This document shows, piece after piece, positions 44,610 to 53,874 of a stretch of 64,000 nt of DNA. Under the pieces are notes generated by a model. The model was not told the DNA's origin and did no database searches. It saw nothing but the letters and a program-made list of their open reading frames with translations. The stretch covers positions 1 through 64,000 of the forward strand of contig JAEEQS010000009.1 of the NCBI GenBank assembly GCA_016285455.1, read 5' to 3'. Position numbers and translations under genes: made by a program. Source of the DNA: Bacteroidales bacterium (GTDB lineage Bacteria; Bacteroidota; Bacteroidia; Bacteroidales; UBA932). Each line of letters opens with the position of its first letter. Position 1 is the first letter of the stretch.

Positions 44610-45233
44610 TTACTTGTCTGAGAACAAGCCTCCAAGCTCTGCCTGGATGGCGTCTATGATTGTACTCAGATCTTTAGGGTTGTTCTGGAAATCCAGCTTG
44701 TCTACATCCAGAATCAGAAGCTTGCCGTCTTTATAGGTAGCGGCCCATTCTTCGTAGAGATCGTTCAAGCCTTTGAGGTAATCCAGACGGATTCCTTCTT
44801 CGTACTTGCGGCCTCTTTTCTGGATGTTAGATACCAGATGCTCAATGGAAGAGCGCAGATAAATCATCAGGTCAGGCGGTTGAACCAGAGAAATCATCAG
44901 GGAGAACAGATCTTTGTAGTTGTCATAGTCTCTGGTTGGCATCAGGCCCATCTTGTGGAGATTCGGCGCAAATACGCAGGAATCTTCGTAAATGGTCCTA
45001 TCCTGGATTACGTTGTCGTTGGAGTTGCGGATATTTACAACCTCCTGGAACCTTTTGTTCAGAAAATAAATCTGAAGGTTGAAAGACCAGCGAGGCATGT
45101 CGTTGTAAAAGTCTTCCAGATAAGGATTGTTCTCAACCGGTTCATACTTGGGAGTCCATCCCAGATTCTTTGCAAGCAGCCCTGTAAGAGTAGTCTTTCC
45201 GCTGCCAATGTTTCCTGCGATTCCGATATGCAT
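44610..45233 (-). CDS. Deoxynucleoside kinase
   Basis: A protein of 207 residues from the ATG at 45233 (MHIGIAGNIGSGKTTL, Walker A). It has the dNK signature EPVENNPYLEDFYND, the DRTIYEDSCVFA region (ERS-type) and a lid RGRKYEEGIRLDYL. It phosphorylates deoxyadenosine or deoxycytidine in nucleotide salvage. It converges with the EnvC-like gene and is divergent from pcm. Confidence 0.93.
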   Translation of the reverse strand: MHIGIAGNIGSGKTTLTGLLAKNLGWTPKYEPVENNPYLEDFYNDMPRWSFNLQIYFLNKRFQEVVNIRNSNDNVIQDRTIYEDSCVFAPNLHKMGLMPTRDYDNYKDLFSLMISLVQPPDLMIYLRSSIEHLVSNIQKRGRKYEEGIRLDYLKGLNDLYEEWAATYKDGKLLILDVDKLDFQNNPKDLSTIIDAIQAELGGLFSDK

Positions 45234-45254
45234 AGCTCTTGACTGAAGTTTAAG

Positions 45255-45282
45255 CAAAAATAACAATAATCTTGTAAATTTG
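45255..45282. promoter_or_regulatory. Divergent -7 boxes for the deoxynucleoside kinase and pcm
   Basis: CAAAAATA at 45255-45262 reads TATTTTTG on the minus strand, 21 bp before the kinase ATG. TAAATTTG at 45275-45282 lies eight bases before the pcm ATG on the plus strand. Both fit TAnnTTTG. Confidence 0.45.
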
Positions 45283-45290
45283 CTAGACAG

Positions 45291-46034
45291 ATGGAAGAGA
45301 AAAAAGACACATTGGTTTTTCAGGGCCGCAGGAAACTTCTCGTTGATGAACTTTCAGGGAGCGGAATGTTCTCCCAAAAGGTTCTCAAGGCAATAGGAGC
45401 AGTCCCGCGCCATCTGTTTGTGCAGGAAGGGCTTGAAGATCTGGCCTACAAAGACATACCTGTAGCGATAGACGCAGGCCAGACCATCTCGCAGCCTTCC
45501 ACCGTAGCCCTCCAGACTCAGCTTCTGGACTTTAAGCCGGGAGACAGAATATTGGAAATTGGCACCGGATGCGGATATCAGACAGCTGTGCTGTTTTACC
45601 TTGGAGCGGAAATCTTTTCCATAGAACGGCAGGAAGAACTTTTCCGGAAAGCCATAATCAATTTGGAGGCAGCCGGTTATATTTTCCCAGACGAAGATTT
45701 TTCTGTATCCACGGCTTTGAGGCTGGAATCCGGAAAGATCCATCTTTTTCTCGGCGACGGGTTTGAAGGGCTGACGGACCTTGCGCCTTTTGATGGTATT
45801 ATCGTTACTTGCGGAGCCCCGCATCTTCCAAAGGAACTTATGGCCCAGCTTGCCCCGGGGGGGAAAATGGTAATTCCGGTGGATGAAGACAATGCCGAAA
45901 AAGCGGCCGGAAAAAAACAGATACTTAAAGTCATAACCAGAAAACCAGACGGAAAATTCACCGGACGAGACATCTCCCGAATGAGCTTTGTGCCTATGCT
46001 CCAGGGAGTGGAAAGAATAGACAACATTTTTTAG
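45291..46034 (+). CDS. pcm: Protein-L-isoaspartate O-methyltransferase
   Basis: A protein of 247 residues, slightly longer than usual. It repairs isoaspartyl damage by SAM-dependent methylation. The motifs VPRHLFVQEG, ISQPSTVALQTQLL, ILEIGTGCGYQTAVL (SAM site) and IIVTCGAPHLP are diagnostic. It is followed directly by an MBL hydrolase and uvrA, with overlaps suggesting one operon. Confidence 0.95.
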   Translation: MEEKKDTLVFQGRRKLLVDELSGSGMFSQKVLKAIGAVPRHLFVQEGLEDLAYKDIPVAIDAGQTISQPSTVALQTQLLDFKPGDRILEIGTGCGYQTAVLFYLGAEIFSIERQEELFRKAIINLEAAGYIFPDEDFSVSTALRLESGKIHLFLGDGFEGLTDLAPFDGIIVTCGAPHLPKELMAQLAPGGKMVIPVDEDNAEKAAGKKQILKVITRKPDGKFTGRDISRMSFVPMLQGVERIDNIF

Positions 46035-46035
46035 C

Positions 46036-46710
46036 ATGATAACTGTTAAACAATTTTACTTCAACGAATTAAGAGAGTGCTGCTACGTTCTTTCAGACGA
46101 AAGCGGAGAGTGCGTAATCATAGATCCGGGCATCAGTTCCCAAAAAGAGCAGGAAAGGCTAGCCCAGTACATTTCCCAGAACAGCCTCAAGCCCGTTAAG
46201 CTTCTGTGCACCCACGGTCATTTTGACCACGTAATGGGCAACCGGTTTGTAACGGACACTTATAGCATTCCAACATACATTCATCCGGCAGACAAGGATG
46301 TTATGAAAATGACATCTTCCACCTGCGGACTTTTCGGAATCAAGGTGGAGAATCCTTCTTCCGATACTATGGACATAGCAGACGGAGACATCATAACCTT
46401 TGGAAACTCCAGCCTTCAAGTAATATCCACGCCCGGGCACACCTGGGGGAGTGTGCTGTTCTACAGCAAAGACGAGAAGATATGCATTACCGGAGACACC
46501 ATTTTTGCCGGCAGCTGCGGAAGGACGGACCTTCCAGAGGGAGACAGCAAGGCAATGTGCGAATCTCTGGTAGGCAAAATTGCAAGACAGATTCCTCACG
46601 ATGTTAAGCTTTATCCTGGACACGGTCCTGAAACTACAATGCTGGAAGAGTTGGCTCATAATCCTTATCTGAGACGTGATACCTGGCTGAGATTCGACAT
46701 AGACTATTGA
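46036..46710 (+). CDS. MBL-fold hydrolase (glyoxalase II-like)
   Basis: A protein of 224 residues. The zinc motif THGHFDHVMG (HxHxDH), TPGHTWGSV, GDTIFAGSCGRTDL and YPGHGPETT are all present. It is probably a hydroxyacylglutathione-hydrolase-like thioesterase of uncertain substrate. Its TGA overlaps the uvrA ATG (TGATG). Confidence 0.93.
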   Translation: MITVKQFYFNELRECCYVLSDESGECVIIDPGISSQKEQERLAQYISQNSLKPVKLLCTHGHFDHVMGNRFVTDTYSIPTYIHPADKDVMKMTSSTCGLFGIKVENPSSDTMDIADGDIITFGNSSLQVISTPGHTWGSVLFYSKDEKICITGDTIFAGSCGRTDLPEGDSKAMCESLVGKIARQIPHDVKLYPGHGPETTMLEELAHNPYLRRDTWLRFDIDY

Positions 46711-49538
46711 TGGACAGCATTCAAGTCATAGGAGCAAGAGAACATAATCTCAAGGGGATAGACGTTGAAATCCCCAGGGGAAAGTTCGTGGTAATTACCG
46801 GTCTGAGCGGAAGCGGAAAATCCACCCTGGCCTTCGACACTATCTACGCCGAAGGGCAGAGGCGCTATATGGAAACCCTTTCCGCCTACGCAAGGCAGTT
46901 CATCGGCATACTTGAACGGCCTGCAGTTGAGAGCATAACTGGCCTTAGCCCCATCATAGCCATTGAGCAGAAAACCACCGGCGCCAATCCTCGTTCGACC
47001 GTTGGCACCACCACAGAAATCTATGACTTCCTCCGCCTTTTATACGCCCGGGCTTCAGACGCCTATTCTCCTGTTACAGGAAAGAAACTTGTAAAATATA
47101 CAGCGGAGCAGATAACCCGGCTTGTTATCGCTGAGTATAACAATGAAAAATGCTACCTGTTAGCCCCTCTTGTGGCAGGAAGGAAAGGCCATTACAAAGA
47201 ACTGACAGACAGCCTTATGAAAAAGGGCTTCACTCATGTCAGGATAGACGGGAAAATTTATGAGCTCGCCGATGTTAAGCCGCTAGACCGCTATAAGGTC
47301 CACTTTATAGAACTCGTGGTTGACAAAATCATCCCAACGGATAAAGACGACAAAAGGCTTCACTCTTCCATAAACACCGCACTTGAAAGGGGCAAGGGAA
47401 CCATCGCGATACTGAGGCTGGGAAAAGAAGACGAAGCACTGAGGTATTTCTCGATGCATCTGATGGATGAAGACAGCGGAGAATCTCTGCCTGAGCCGGC
47501 TCCTTTTACCTTTTCTTTTAACTCTCCGCAAGGAGCCTGCCCAAGATGCAAAGGCCTGGGATATATTACCCGAATAGATATGGACAGGATCATTCCAGAT
47601 CCTCATAAAACCATAAACGGAGGCGGAATTGAGCCTATCGGAAAGTACAAAGACTCAGATACTTTCCGCATTCTGGAGGCTATGGCAAAGAAATATGGCT
47701 TCTCCCTGAACTCCCCTATTTCAACTCTCCCGGAAGAAGTGATGAACATGATTCTCTACGGAACACAGGAACTCTTCCGCGTAAGCCTTGCAGACGGAAC
47801 ACTTCTGGCTTCATTCCCTGGGGCGGCAGCCTCTCTCAAAGCCAAGGAAGAAGAGGACCAGGAGGAAGGGAAAAAGATTCTCAAGGAAAGGTACATAGAA
47901 GAAATACCGTGCCCAGAATGCGGCGGAACCCGTCTTAAGAAAGAAGCTCTTTATTTCAAGATAGACGGGAAAGATATCTCCCAGGTGGCAGCAATGGATG
48001 TGGCCAGCCTAAAGGAATGGATTGAAAAACTTCCTAAAGTTCTGGACAGCAGACAGAAACTCATTGCCAGAGACATTATCAAAGAACTTAAAGACAGGGT
48101 GGGATTCCTCAGCGCCGTAGGGCTGGATTATCTTTCTCTGGACAGAGCCACAGCCACCCTCAGCGGAGGAGAAAGCCAGAGAATACGCCTGGCCACCCAA
48201 ATCGGAAGCCGCCTTGTGAACGTGCTTTACATACTGGACGAGCCGAGTATCGGCCTTCACCAGAGAGACAACATAAAGCTTATCAATTCTCTCAAGAAAC
48301 TCCGCGATGAGGGCAACTCAGTTATGGTGGTGGAGCACGACCTTGAAACTATGCTCAGCTGCGACCGCCTGATAGATCTCGGCCCCGGAGCGGGAAGCAA
48401 GGGCGGAGAGCTTCTTTTGAACACTACCATTGAAGAGCTGAAGAAAATGCCTCTGGCCAAGGTCAAAAAACTTGGAAGCCTTACCGCGGAATACATCAGG
48501 GGAGTCCGCAAAATAGCCCTTCCTCCAAAAAGAAGGGAAGGAAACGGCAACTATCTCATACTTAAGGGAGCCAAGGGCAATAACCTCAAAGGCGTGACTC
48601 TGAAGATTCCGCTGGGATGCCTCGTAGGAGTGTCGGGAGTAAGCGGCAGCGGAAAGTCTTCTCTTATAAACCAAACTCTTAAGCCTATTCTGACAAACCA
48701 TTTCTACCGTTCTTCCGAAAGGGCTCTGCCATACAGCGGCATAGAAGGTCTTGAGAATATAGACAAGGTAATTGTTGTGGATCAGGCCCCAATTGGACGA
48801 ACCCCGCGATCCAACCCAGCCACTTACGTGAATGTCTTTTCAGACATAAGGAAACTTTTTGAGAAAACGCCGGATGCGCAGATACGCGGGTTCAAGGCCG
48901 GAAGATTTTCCTTCAACATAAAAGGCGGAAGATGCGAAGTATGCAAAGGCGCCGGAGTTGAGACCATAGAGATGCATTATCTTCCTAGTGTTTACGTTAC
49001 CTGCAAGGAGTGCCGCGGCAAACGCTACAACGCGGAAACTCTGGAGGTAAAATACAAGGGAAAGAATATCAACGATGTTCTGGAAATGACTGTGAGTGAA
49101 GCAGTGGACTTCTTCTCCCAGATTCCTTCTATATACCAGAAACTCAAGGCTATGGAAGATGTAGGCTTGGGTTACGTTAAGCTTGGTCAGCCTTCCACCA
49201 CTCTCAGCGGCGGAGAAAGCCAGAGAGTGAAGCTTGCTACGGAACTCTCAAGGAAAGACACTGGCAATTCTATCTTCCTTCTGGACGAGCCTACCACCGG
49301 TCTTCACTTTGAAGATATAAAGGTTCTTCTGGGCGTTCTCCAGAAAATCGTGGAAAAAGGAAACACCGTGGTGATAATTGAACATAACCTGGATGTTCTC
49401 AAGAGCGTGGACTATCTTGTGGATATGGGTCCGGAGGGAGGAAAAGGCGGAGGTCGGATAATCGCCGAGGGAACTCCAGAAGAAGTTTCCAAAAACAAAA
49501 ACAGCGTAACCGGAAAATATCTTAACTTAGTACTCTGA
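46710..49538 (+). CDS. uvrA: Excinuclease ABC subunit A
   Basis: A protein of 942 residues from the ATG at 46710, which overlaps the MBL stop. It is the damage-recognition ATPase of nucleotide excision repair. Two ABC modules are intact: Walker A GLSGSGKST and GVSGSGKSS, and signatures LSGGESQRIRLA and LSGGESQRVKLA. The zinc fingers CPRCKGLG, CPECGGTRL and CEVCKGAG...CKECRGKRY are present, and the UvrB-binding region is in place. Confidence 0.98.
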   Translation: MDSIQVIGAREHNLKGIDVEIPRGKFVVITGLSGSGKSTLAFDTIYAEGQRRYMETLSAYARQFIGILERPAVESITGLSPIIAIEQKTTGANPRSTVGTTTEIYDFLRLLYARASDAYSPVTGKKLVKYTAEQITRLVIAEYNNEKCYLLAPLVAGRKGHYKELTDSLMKKGFTHVRIDGKIYELADVKPLDRYKVHFIELVVDKIIPTDKDDKRLHSSINTALERGKGTIAILRLGKEDEALRYFSMHLMDEDSGESLPEPAPFTFSFNSPQGACPRCKGLGYITRIDMDRIIPDPHKTINGGGIEPIGKYKDSDTFRILEAMAKKYGFSLNSPISTLPEEVMNMILYGTQELFRVSLADGTLLASFPGAAASLKAKEEEDQEEGKKILKERYIEEIPCPECGGTRLKKEALYFKIDGKDISQVAAMDVASLKEWIEKLPKVLDSRQKLIARDIIKELKDRVGFLSAVGLDYLSLDRATATLSGGESQRIRLATQIGSRLVNVLYILDEPSIGLHQRDNIKLINSLKKLRDEGNSVMVVEHDLETMLSCDRLIDLGPGAGSKGGELLLNTTIEELKKMPLAKVKKLGSLTAEYIRGVRKIALPPKRREGNGNYLILKGAKGNNLKGVTLKIPLGCLVGVSGVSGSGKSSLINQTLKPILTNHFYRSSERALPYSGIEGLENIDKVIVVDQAPIGRTPRSNPATYVNVFSDIRKLFEKTPDAQIRGFKAGRFSFNIKGGRCEVCKGAGVETIEMHYLPSVYVTCKECRGKRYNAETLEVKYKGKNINDVLEMTVSEAVDFFSQIPSIYQKLKAMEDVGLGYVKLGQPSTTLSGGESQRVKLATELSRKDTGNSIFLLDEPTTGLHFEDIKVLLGVLQKIVEKGNTVVIIEHNLDVLKSVDYLVDMGPEGGKGGGRIIAEGTPEEVSKNKNSVTGKYLNLVL

Positions 49539-49543
49539 TAATT

Positions 49544-51235
49544 ATGGAAAAGATAAGAATATACTGCACCAACAACAAGCAATACTATGAGGTGGAGCCC
49601 CGCACTACGCTAAAGCAGCTGCTCCAGATTGTGGATTATGACTGGGAGAATATGGATGTTCTGGCGGCATATGTCAACCACGATCTCAAAGAGCTGGGGT
49701 TTGAGCTCCTTCTTGCTTCCACCGTACATTTTGTCACCTACCGCGACGCAGACGGCAGAAGATGCTACAGCCGTTCTCTCAACTTCCTGTGCCAGAAGGT
49801 GATTGGAGAGCTTTTCCCGGACCGTGTCCTCTGTATGGACTATCATCTTCCGAACGGGCAGTACGGAGAGCTGAGAATGAGGGAAGACTTCACCAAGACA
49901 GTTCCGATGACTGAAGAAGAACTGGGAGCTGTGAAAAAGAAAATGTGGGAGATTGTCAAAAAAGACATTCCATTCATCAAGACCAAAAGGACCAACTCTT
50001 CTGCTTCCTCTCTTTTCCGCAGCCACGGCCAGGAATCCAAGGCCCGCCTTGCCGAGAGTATGGGAGAGTATTTTGTAACCGTTTATTATCTGGATGGTTA
50101 TGGCGATCTGTTCTACGGCCCTCTGGTTTATTCTACCGGTCAGCTGGACCGCTGGAGCATTAAACTCTACAGCGACGGCTTCTGCCTCCAGTCTCCGGAA
50201 CCGTGGCATCCGTACGACCTCCCTCCGCAAAGGTATCAGAAAAAGCTAGCTGAGATTTTCGAGGAGTACAGCAACTGGTGCAACGTCATAGGAGCCAGAG
50301 ACATAGCAACCATCAACGAAGCCATAGAAGAAGGCAAGGGAGCGTTGGGCATTTCGCTTGCCGAAGCGCTTCACGAGCGCAAATACGCTATTATCGCAGA
50401 CAAGATAAAAGAAAGGAGCCGCGACGTGAAACTGGTGCTGATTGCCGGCCCTTCTTCCAGCGGCAAGACCACTACGTCCAAGAGAATAGCCCTTCAGATG
50501 AAAGCCCTTGGTCTCAATCCGGTAGTTGTGGCTATGGACAACTATTTTGTAGACAGGGAACTTACACCTAAAGACGAGAAGGGAGAGTATAATTTTGAGA
50601 GTATTTACGCCCTCAATCTGGATATGCTCAACGACCATCTGAACAAGCTGATGGCTGGAGAAAGCGTTACTCTTCCGATTTTTGATTTCAGCACCGGAAA
50701 GAGTTCTCTTAACGGGCAGACTATAAAGATGAAAAAAGACGATGTCCTGATTATGGAAGGCATCCACGCCCTTAATCCGGAACTGACAGAAAAAATCGCT
50801 GAGGAAAGGAAGTTCAAGGTTTATGCTTCAACACTTACTTCTCTTTCTATAGACGAGAACAACTATATCTCCACAACAGACAACCGTATGCTCCGCAGAA
50901 TGGTCAGAGACAACTACTTCCGCGGATATACCGCAGAAGATACAATCAACCGCTGGCCTAGCGTTATTGCAGGAGAAAGGAAGAACATTTTCCCTTATCA
51001 GGAAAACGCAGACATTATGTTCAACTCCTTCCTGCTGTACGAGCTCCCGATGCTGAAGTACTTTGCAGAACCTCTTCTGAGAAGAATTACCCCTATGAGC
51101 AAGGCATACTCTGAAAGCCTGAGGCTGCTCAACTTCCTGAGCCGCATTATTGCTCTCGGACCTGAAGAGCAAAAAGCCATTCCTCCTACTTCCGTAATGA
51201 GGGAATTCATCGGAGGCAGTGTTTTCACTTATTGA
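49544..51235 (+). CDS. Nucleoside kinase with ThrRS-like N-terminal domains
   Basis: A protein of 563 residues. The N-terminal TGS-like and ThrRS second-additional-domain-like region covers residues 1-260 (VHFVTYRDADGRRCYSRSLN, MGEYFVTVYY). A uridine-kinase-like P-loop domain follows from about 280 (GPSSSGKTTTSKR, VVAMDNYFVDRE, MEGIHALNP). This fusion is common in Bacteroidota and Firmicutes; the substrate is presumed to be a nucleoside. It lies 5 bp after uvrA. Confidence 0.9.
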   Translation: MEKIRIYCTNNKQYYEVEPRTTLKQLLQIVDYDWENMDVLAAYVNHDLKELGFELLLASTVHFVTYRDADGRRCYSRSLNFLCQKVIGELFPDRVLCMDYHLPNGQYGELRMREDFTKTVPMTEEELGAVKKKMWEIVKKDIPFIKTKRTNSSASSLFRSHGQESKARLAESMGEYFVTVYYLDGYGDLFYGPLVYSTGQLDRWSIKLYSDGFCLQSPEPWHPYDLPPQRYQKKLAEIFEEYSNWCNVIGARDIATINEAIEEGKGALGISLAEALHERKYAIIADKIKERSRDVKLVLIAGPSSSGKTTTSKRIALQMKALGLNPVVVAMDNYFVDRELTPKDEKGEYNFESIYALNLDMLNDHLNKLMAGESVTLPIFDFSTGKSSLNGQTIKMKKDDVLIMEGIHALNPELTEKIAEERKFKVYASTLTSLSIDENNYISTTDNRMLRRMVRDNYFRGYTAEDTINRWPSVIAGERKNIFPYQENADIMFNSFLLYELPMLKYFAEPLLRRITPMSKAYSESLRLLNFLSRIIALGPEEQKAIPPTSVMREFIGGSVFTY

Positions 51236-51255
51236 AAACCCAAAAAACAGATGAT

Positions 51256-51879
51256 ATGAAAAAGATTCTTTCACTACTAGCTTCCGCTTTCCTTCTTGCA
51301 GGATGCGGCACTATGGGTTCTTCAGATTCCGGCAACATTCTGGGATCTATCCTCGGATCTCTCGGAAACGAGAATACGGTTACTTCTATTGCTGACCTTG
51401 TAATCGGCAAAATCAGAATTGACCAGAGCCAGCTTGTTGGAACCTGGAAATACCATTCTCCTTCCTGCGCTTTCACCAGCGAGAACCTTCTTGCCAAGGC
51501 CGGCGGAGCTGCAGTGGCCGCGCAGATCAAGACCAAATTGGAGCCAACTTTCCAGCAGGTGGGAGTCAGCGCAAACAACACTTACTTCACATTCACACAG
51601 GACAACCAATTCCAGGCAAAAATCAACGGCATTCCTTGGAACGGAACCTACACTTACGATCCAGAATCTGGAACCCTGAAGATGAAGAGCCTGCTTCTTT
51701 CCAGCACTGCCTTCATCACACGTTCAACCAGAGGCCTCAACCTGAACTTCGAGAGCAAGAAACTGCTCAACATCCTCCAGGTTGCAGGCGCAATGAGCGG
51801 CAACGCCAACCTTCAGACCATCAGCGATCTGAGCAAGAATTACGATGGCGTACACCTTGGATTTGAAATGTACAAGTAA
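51256..51879 (+). CDS. DUF4923 family lipoprotein
   Basis: A protein of 207 residues from the ATG at 51256: MKKILSLLASAFLLAGCGTM, with lipobox LAGC. The LVGTWKYHSPSCAFTSENLL segment is the hallmark of DUF4923, a family found in Bacteroidales outer-membrane lipoproteins with unknown function. It is downstream of the nucleoside kinase gene and ends at a bidirectional terminator. Confidence 0.88.
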   Translation: MKKILSLLASAFLLAGCGTMGSSDSGNILGSILGSLGNENTVTSIADLVIGKIRIDQSQLVGTWKYHSPSCAFTSENLLAKAGGAAVAAQIKTKLEPTFQQVGVSANNTYFTFTQDNQFQAKINGIPWNGTYTYDPESGTLKMKSLLLSSTAFITRSTRGLNLNFESKKLLNILQVAGAMSGNANLQTISDLSKNYDGVHLGFEMYK

Positions 51880-51898
51880 ACTTTTGAAGAACAAAGAA

Positions 51899-51937
51899 AC
51901 CGGTATCAGCCTTTGAGGATGATGCCGGTTTTCTTTA
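51899..51937 (+). terminator. Bidirectional terminator between DUF4923 and rprY
   Basis: ACCGGTATCA (51899-51908) pairs with TGATGCCGGT (51920-51929), with one G-T pair, followed by TTTTCTTT on the plus strand and TTTCTTTG on the minus strand. It includes the last codons of rprY. Confidence 0.75.
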
Positions 51938-52574
51938 TTATCTCGATAGATACATCAGGGTCTGCCTTGAGGGCTCCGCGGAGCTTGTCTATCTGAACAT
52001 CAAGGTTGTGGGAGATGCTGTCGTTATCGTAATCTCCCCAGATTGTTCCCTGTATCTTCTTGCGGTCCACGCACTTGCCCATCTCGCGGCAGAGCATTTC
52101 AAGAACCTTTGCTCCGGTAGGAGTTATACGGGTTTCGGCATCGCCGAGAATAAGTCTTCTGGCTGATGTGTCAAAGGTGAATTTGCCAATTTTATAGGAG
52201 TTGTCGGATTCTGTTCCGATACCTTTCTGCTGAAGAAGAGACTTGATGTTAAGATCCAGCTGCTGAACGTTGAACGGCTTTTTGAGATACATATTGGCGC
52301 CGCTCTGCTTGAGGAATTCCATCTTGCCGGTGAGCACGATTATCGGAATGTCGTTGCTAGACTCCCGAATTTTCTCAATCATCGAGTTGCCGTCCATTCC
52401 GTCTCCCATCTCAAGGTCTGAAACTATTATATCAGGGCGGAAAGAAGCTATTGCCTTCAGGCCTTCCTTGCCGTCAATGGCGGTTTCCACGGTATAGTCT
52501 CCCTGTTTTTCCAGCTTCTTCTTGATCAGGAAACTGAGATTAGTGTCATCTTCAACAATTAGCAGTCTTATCAT
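51906..52574 (-). CDS. rprY: OmpR-family response regulator (RprY-like)
   Basis: A protein of 222 residues from the ATG at 52574. The receiver domain has the DD pair in IVEDDTN, the phospho-acceptor in IIVSDLEMGDG and Lys in YLKKPF. The winged-helix domain follows (TPTGAKVLEMLCREMGKCVD, then SISHNLDVQIDKLR). It is the partner of the histidine kinase 12 bp upstream. RprXY is known from Bacteroides and Porphyromonas, with proposed roles in envelope and sodium stress. Confidence 0.9.
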   Translation of the reverse strand: MIRLLIVEDDTNLSFLIKKKLEKQGDYTVETAIDGKEGLKAIASFRPDIIVSDLEMGDGMDGNSMIEKIRESSNDIPIIVLTGKMEFLKQSGANMYLKKPFNVQQLDLNIKSLLQQKGIGTESDNSYKIGKFTFDTSARRLILGDAETRITPTGAKVLEMLCREMGKCVDRKKIQGTIWGDYDNDSISHNLDVQIDKLRGALKADPDVSIEIIKKTGIILKG

Positions 52575-52586
52575 CACTTTAACGTT

Positions 52587-53873
52587 TTAATCCTTGATAT
52601 CGTACTGGCGGCGGGAAGGGAAACCCAGAATCACCTCGGTGAACAAGCCTATCTGGCTGTCCATCTTCACGTAGCCGCCAAAGAATTGCATAAGCTGATA
52701 GACATAGTTGAGGCCTATTCCGTGGCCGGAAATGCCCACGGTGTTTTCTCCCCTTTCAAACTTTTTGAAAAGGCGTTTGGAAGCCTCTGGAGAAAAGCCG
52801 GATCCATCATCTTTGAGCCGTAGTTCCGTAATTTTCCCGCGTCTTACGCTGCGAACGAGTATGTTAACCGTCTTTCCGGAATACTTTATTGAATTGTCTA
52901 TCAGATTGTCTATGATTTCAGTAAGGTAAAGGCGGTCCGCTATCAGCCATTTTTCCTGACTAAGGTCCGCGGAAAAATTCACTTCTTTCTGAGCCGTTGG
53001 ATAAAGGGCGTCTAGTCTGGCTTTTATGCCGGAAAAGAATTCTTCCAGGTCTATCTTCTCATAGACGAACTTCAGTTTCTTGTTGTCTACTTTGGCAACG
53101 TTGATGACCTTTTCGCAAATGCGGTTCAGATGGCCGCATTCGTCATCCAGAATCTTGAGCTGCTCCCTTGTATCGGGATCAGAATTGATTGCCGAATTGT
53201 CTTTGAAATCCTCAGCGATTATCATTATGGAAGACAGTGGAGTCTTCATATCGTGAATCATCGCGTAGGTATGGTCTTTTCTCAGGTTGTTTATGAAAGT
53301 CACACGGCCCAGGGTGCGGATCATTTTCCAAAGGCACCAGATAACGAACAGCACAAGCAGCAGCGAGAAGATTATCAGCATCTTAATGCTTGGAAGTATA
53401 GCGCTGTAGGGATTTGTAATCTCAGCTGCCACGCCTCTTGAAAGATCCGGGGAAGTTGGAACGATGTGGGTGATCATAGAAGAGAAAGAGGTCTTTTCCA
53501 TAACCGGATCGATGAGGAAATCATCGGCCGTGCGGTAGAAGTTGGTGTCGTTCTGAGTCTCGAACACCTTGAAGCTCAGATTCTGGAGCTCCTTTTCCGC
53601 AAGGTTTTCGGCAAAGGCAGCCCTGATGCTGTCCAGGTTGACGCTGCTTCCGTTCATTTCCAGATAGTCTCTGATTCCCACTAGCGCCCCCGTAGTATCC
53701 AAGCGGCCGAACCGGGAAAGGGACTCCTCTTCCACAGCGTTGCGGAAACACTCGTCAACTGTAGTGTAAAGATTCTTTTCCAGAGAGTTGTAAACCTTCA
53801 AGAGCAAAATCCACTGCAGCGGAAGCAGGGCAACCGCGGCGGCAATGGCTATTATCTTGAAATACTGTTTCAT
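52587..53873 (-). CDS. rprX: Sensor histidine kinase (RprX-like)
   Basis: A protein of 428 residues. Two transmembrane helices (about 7-27 and 155-175) flank a periplasmic sensor. The H-box is MIHDMKTPLSSIM, and N and G boxes are NLIDNSIKYS and GHGIGLNYVYQL. It starts one base after the adenosine kinase stop and shares its operon. It contains one 9-mer copy (53211). Confidence 0.9.
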   Translation of the reverse strand: MKQYFKIIAIAAAVALLPLQWILLLKVYNSLEKNLYTTVDECFRNAVEEESLSRFGRLDTTGALVGIRDYLEMNGSSVNLDSIRAAFAENLAEKELQNLSFKVFETQNDTNFYRTADDFLIDPVMEKTSFSSMITHIVPTSPDLSRGVAAEITNPYSAILPSIKMLIIFSLLLVLFVIWCLWKMIRTLGRVTFINNLRKDHTYAMIHDMKTPLSSIMIIAEDFKDNSAINSDPDTREQLKILDDECGHLNRICEKVINVAKVDNKKLKFVYEKIDLEEFFSGIKARLDALYPTAQKEVNFSADLSQEKWLIADRLYLTEIIDNLIDNSIKYSGKTVNILVRSVRRGKITELRLKDDGSGFSPEASKRLFKKFERGENTVGISGHGIGLNYVYQLMQFFGGYVKMDSQIGLFTEVILGFPSRRQYDIKD

Positions 53874-53874
53874 T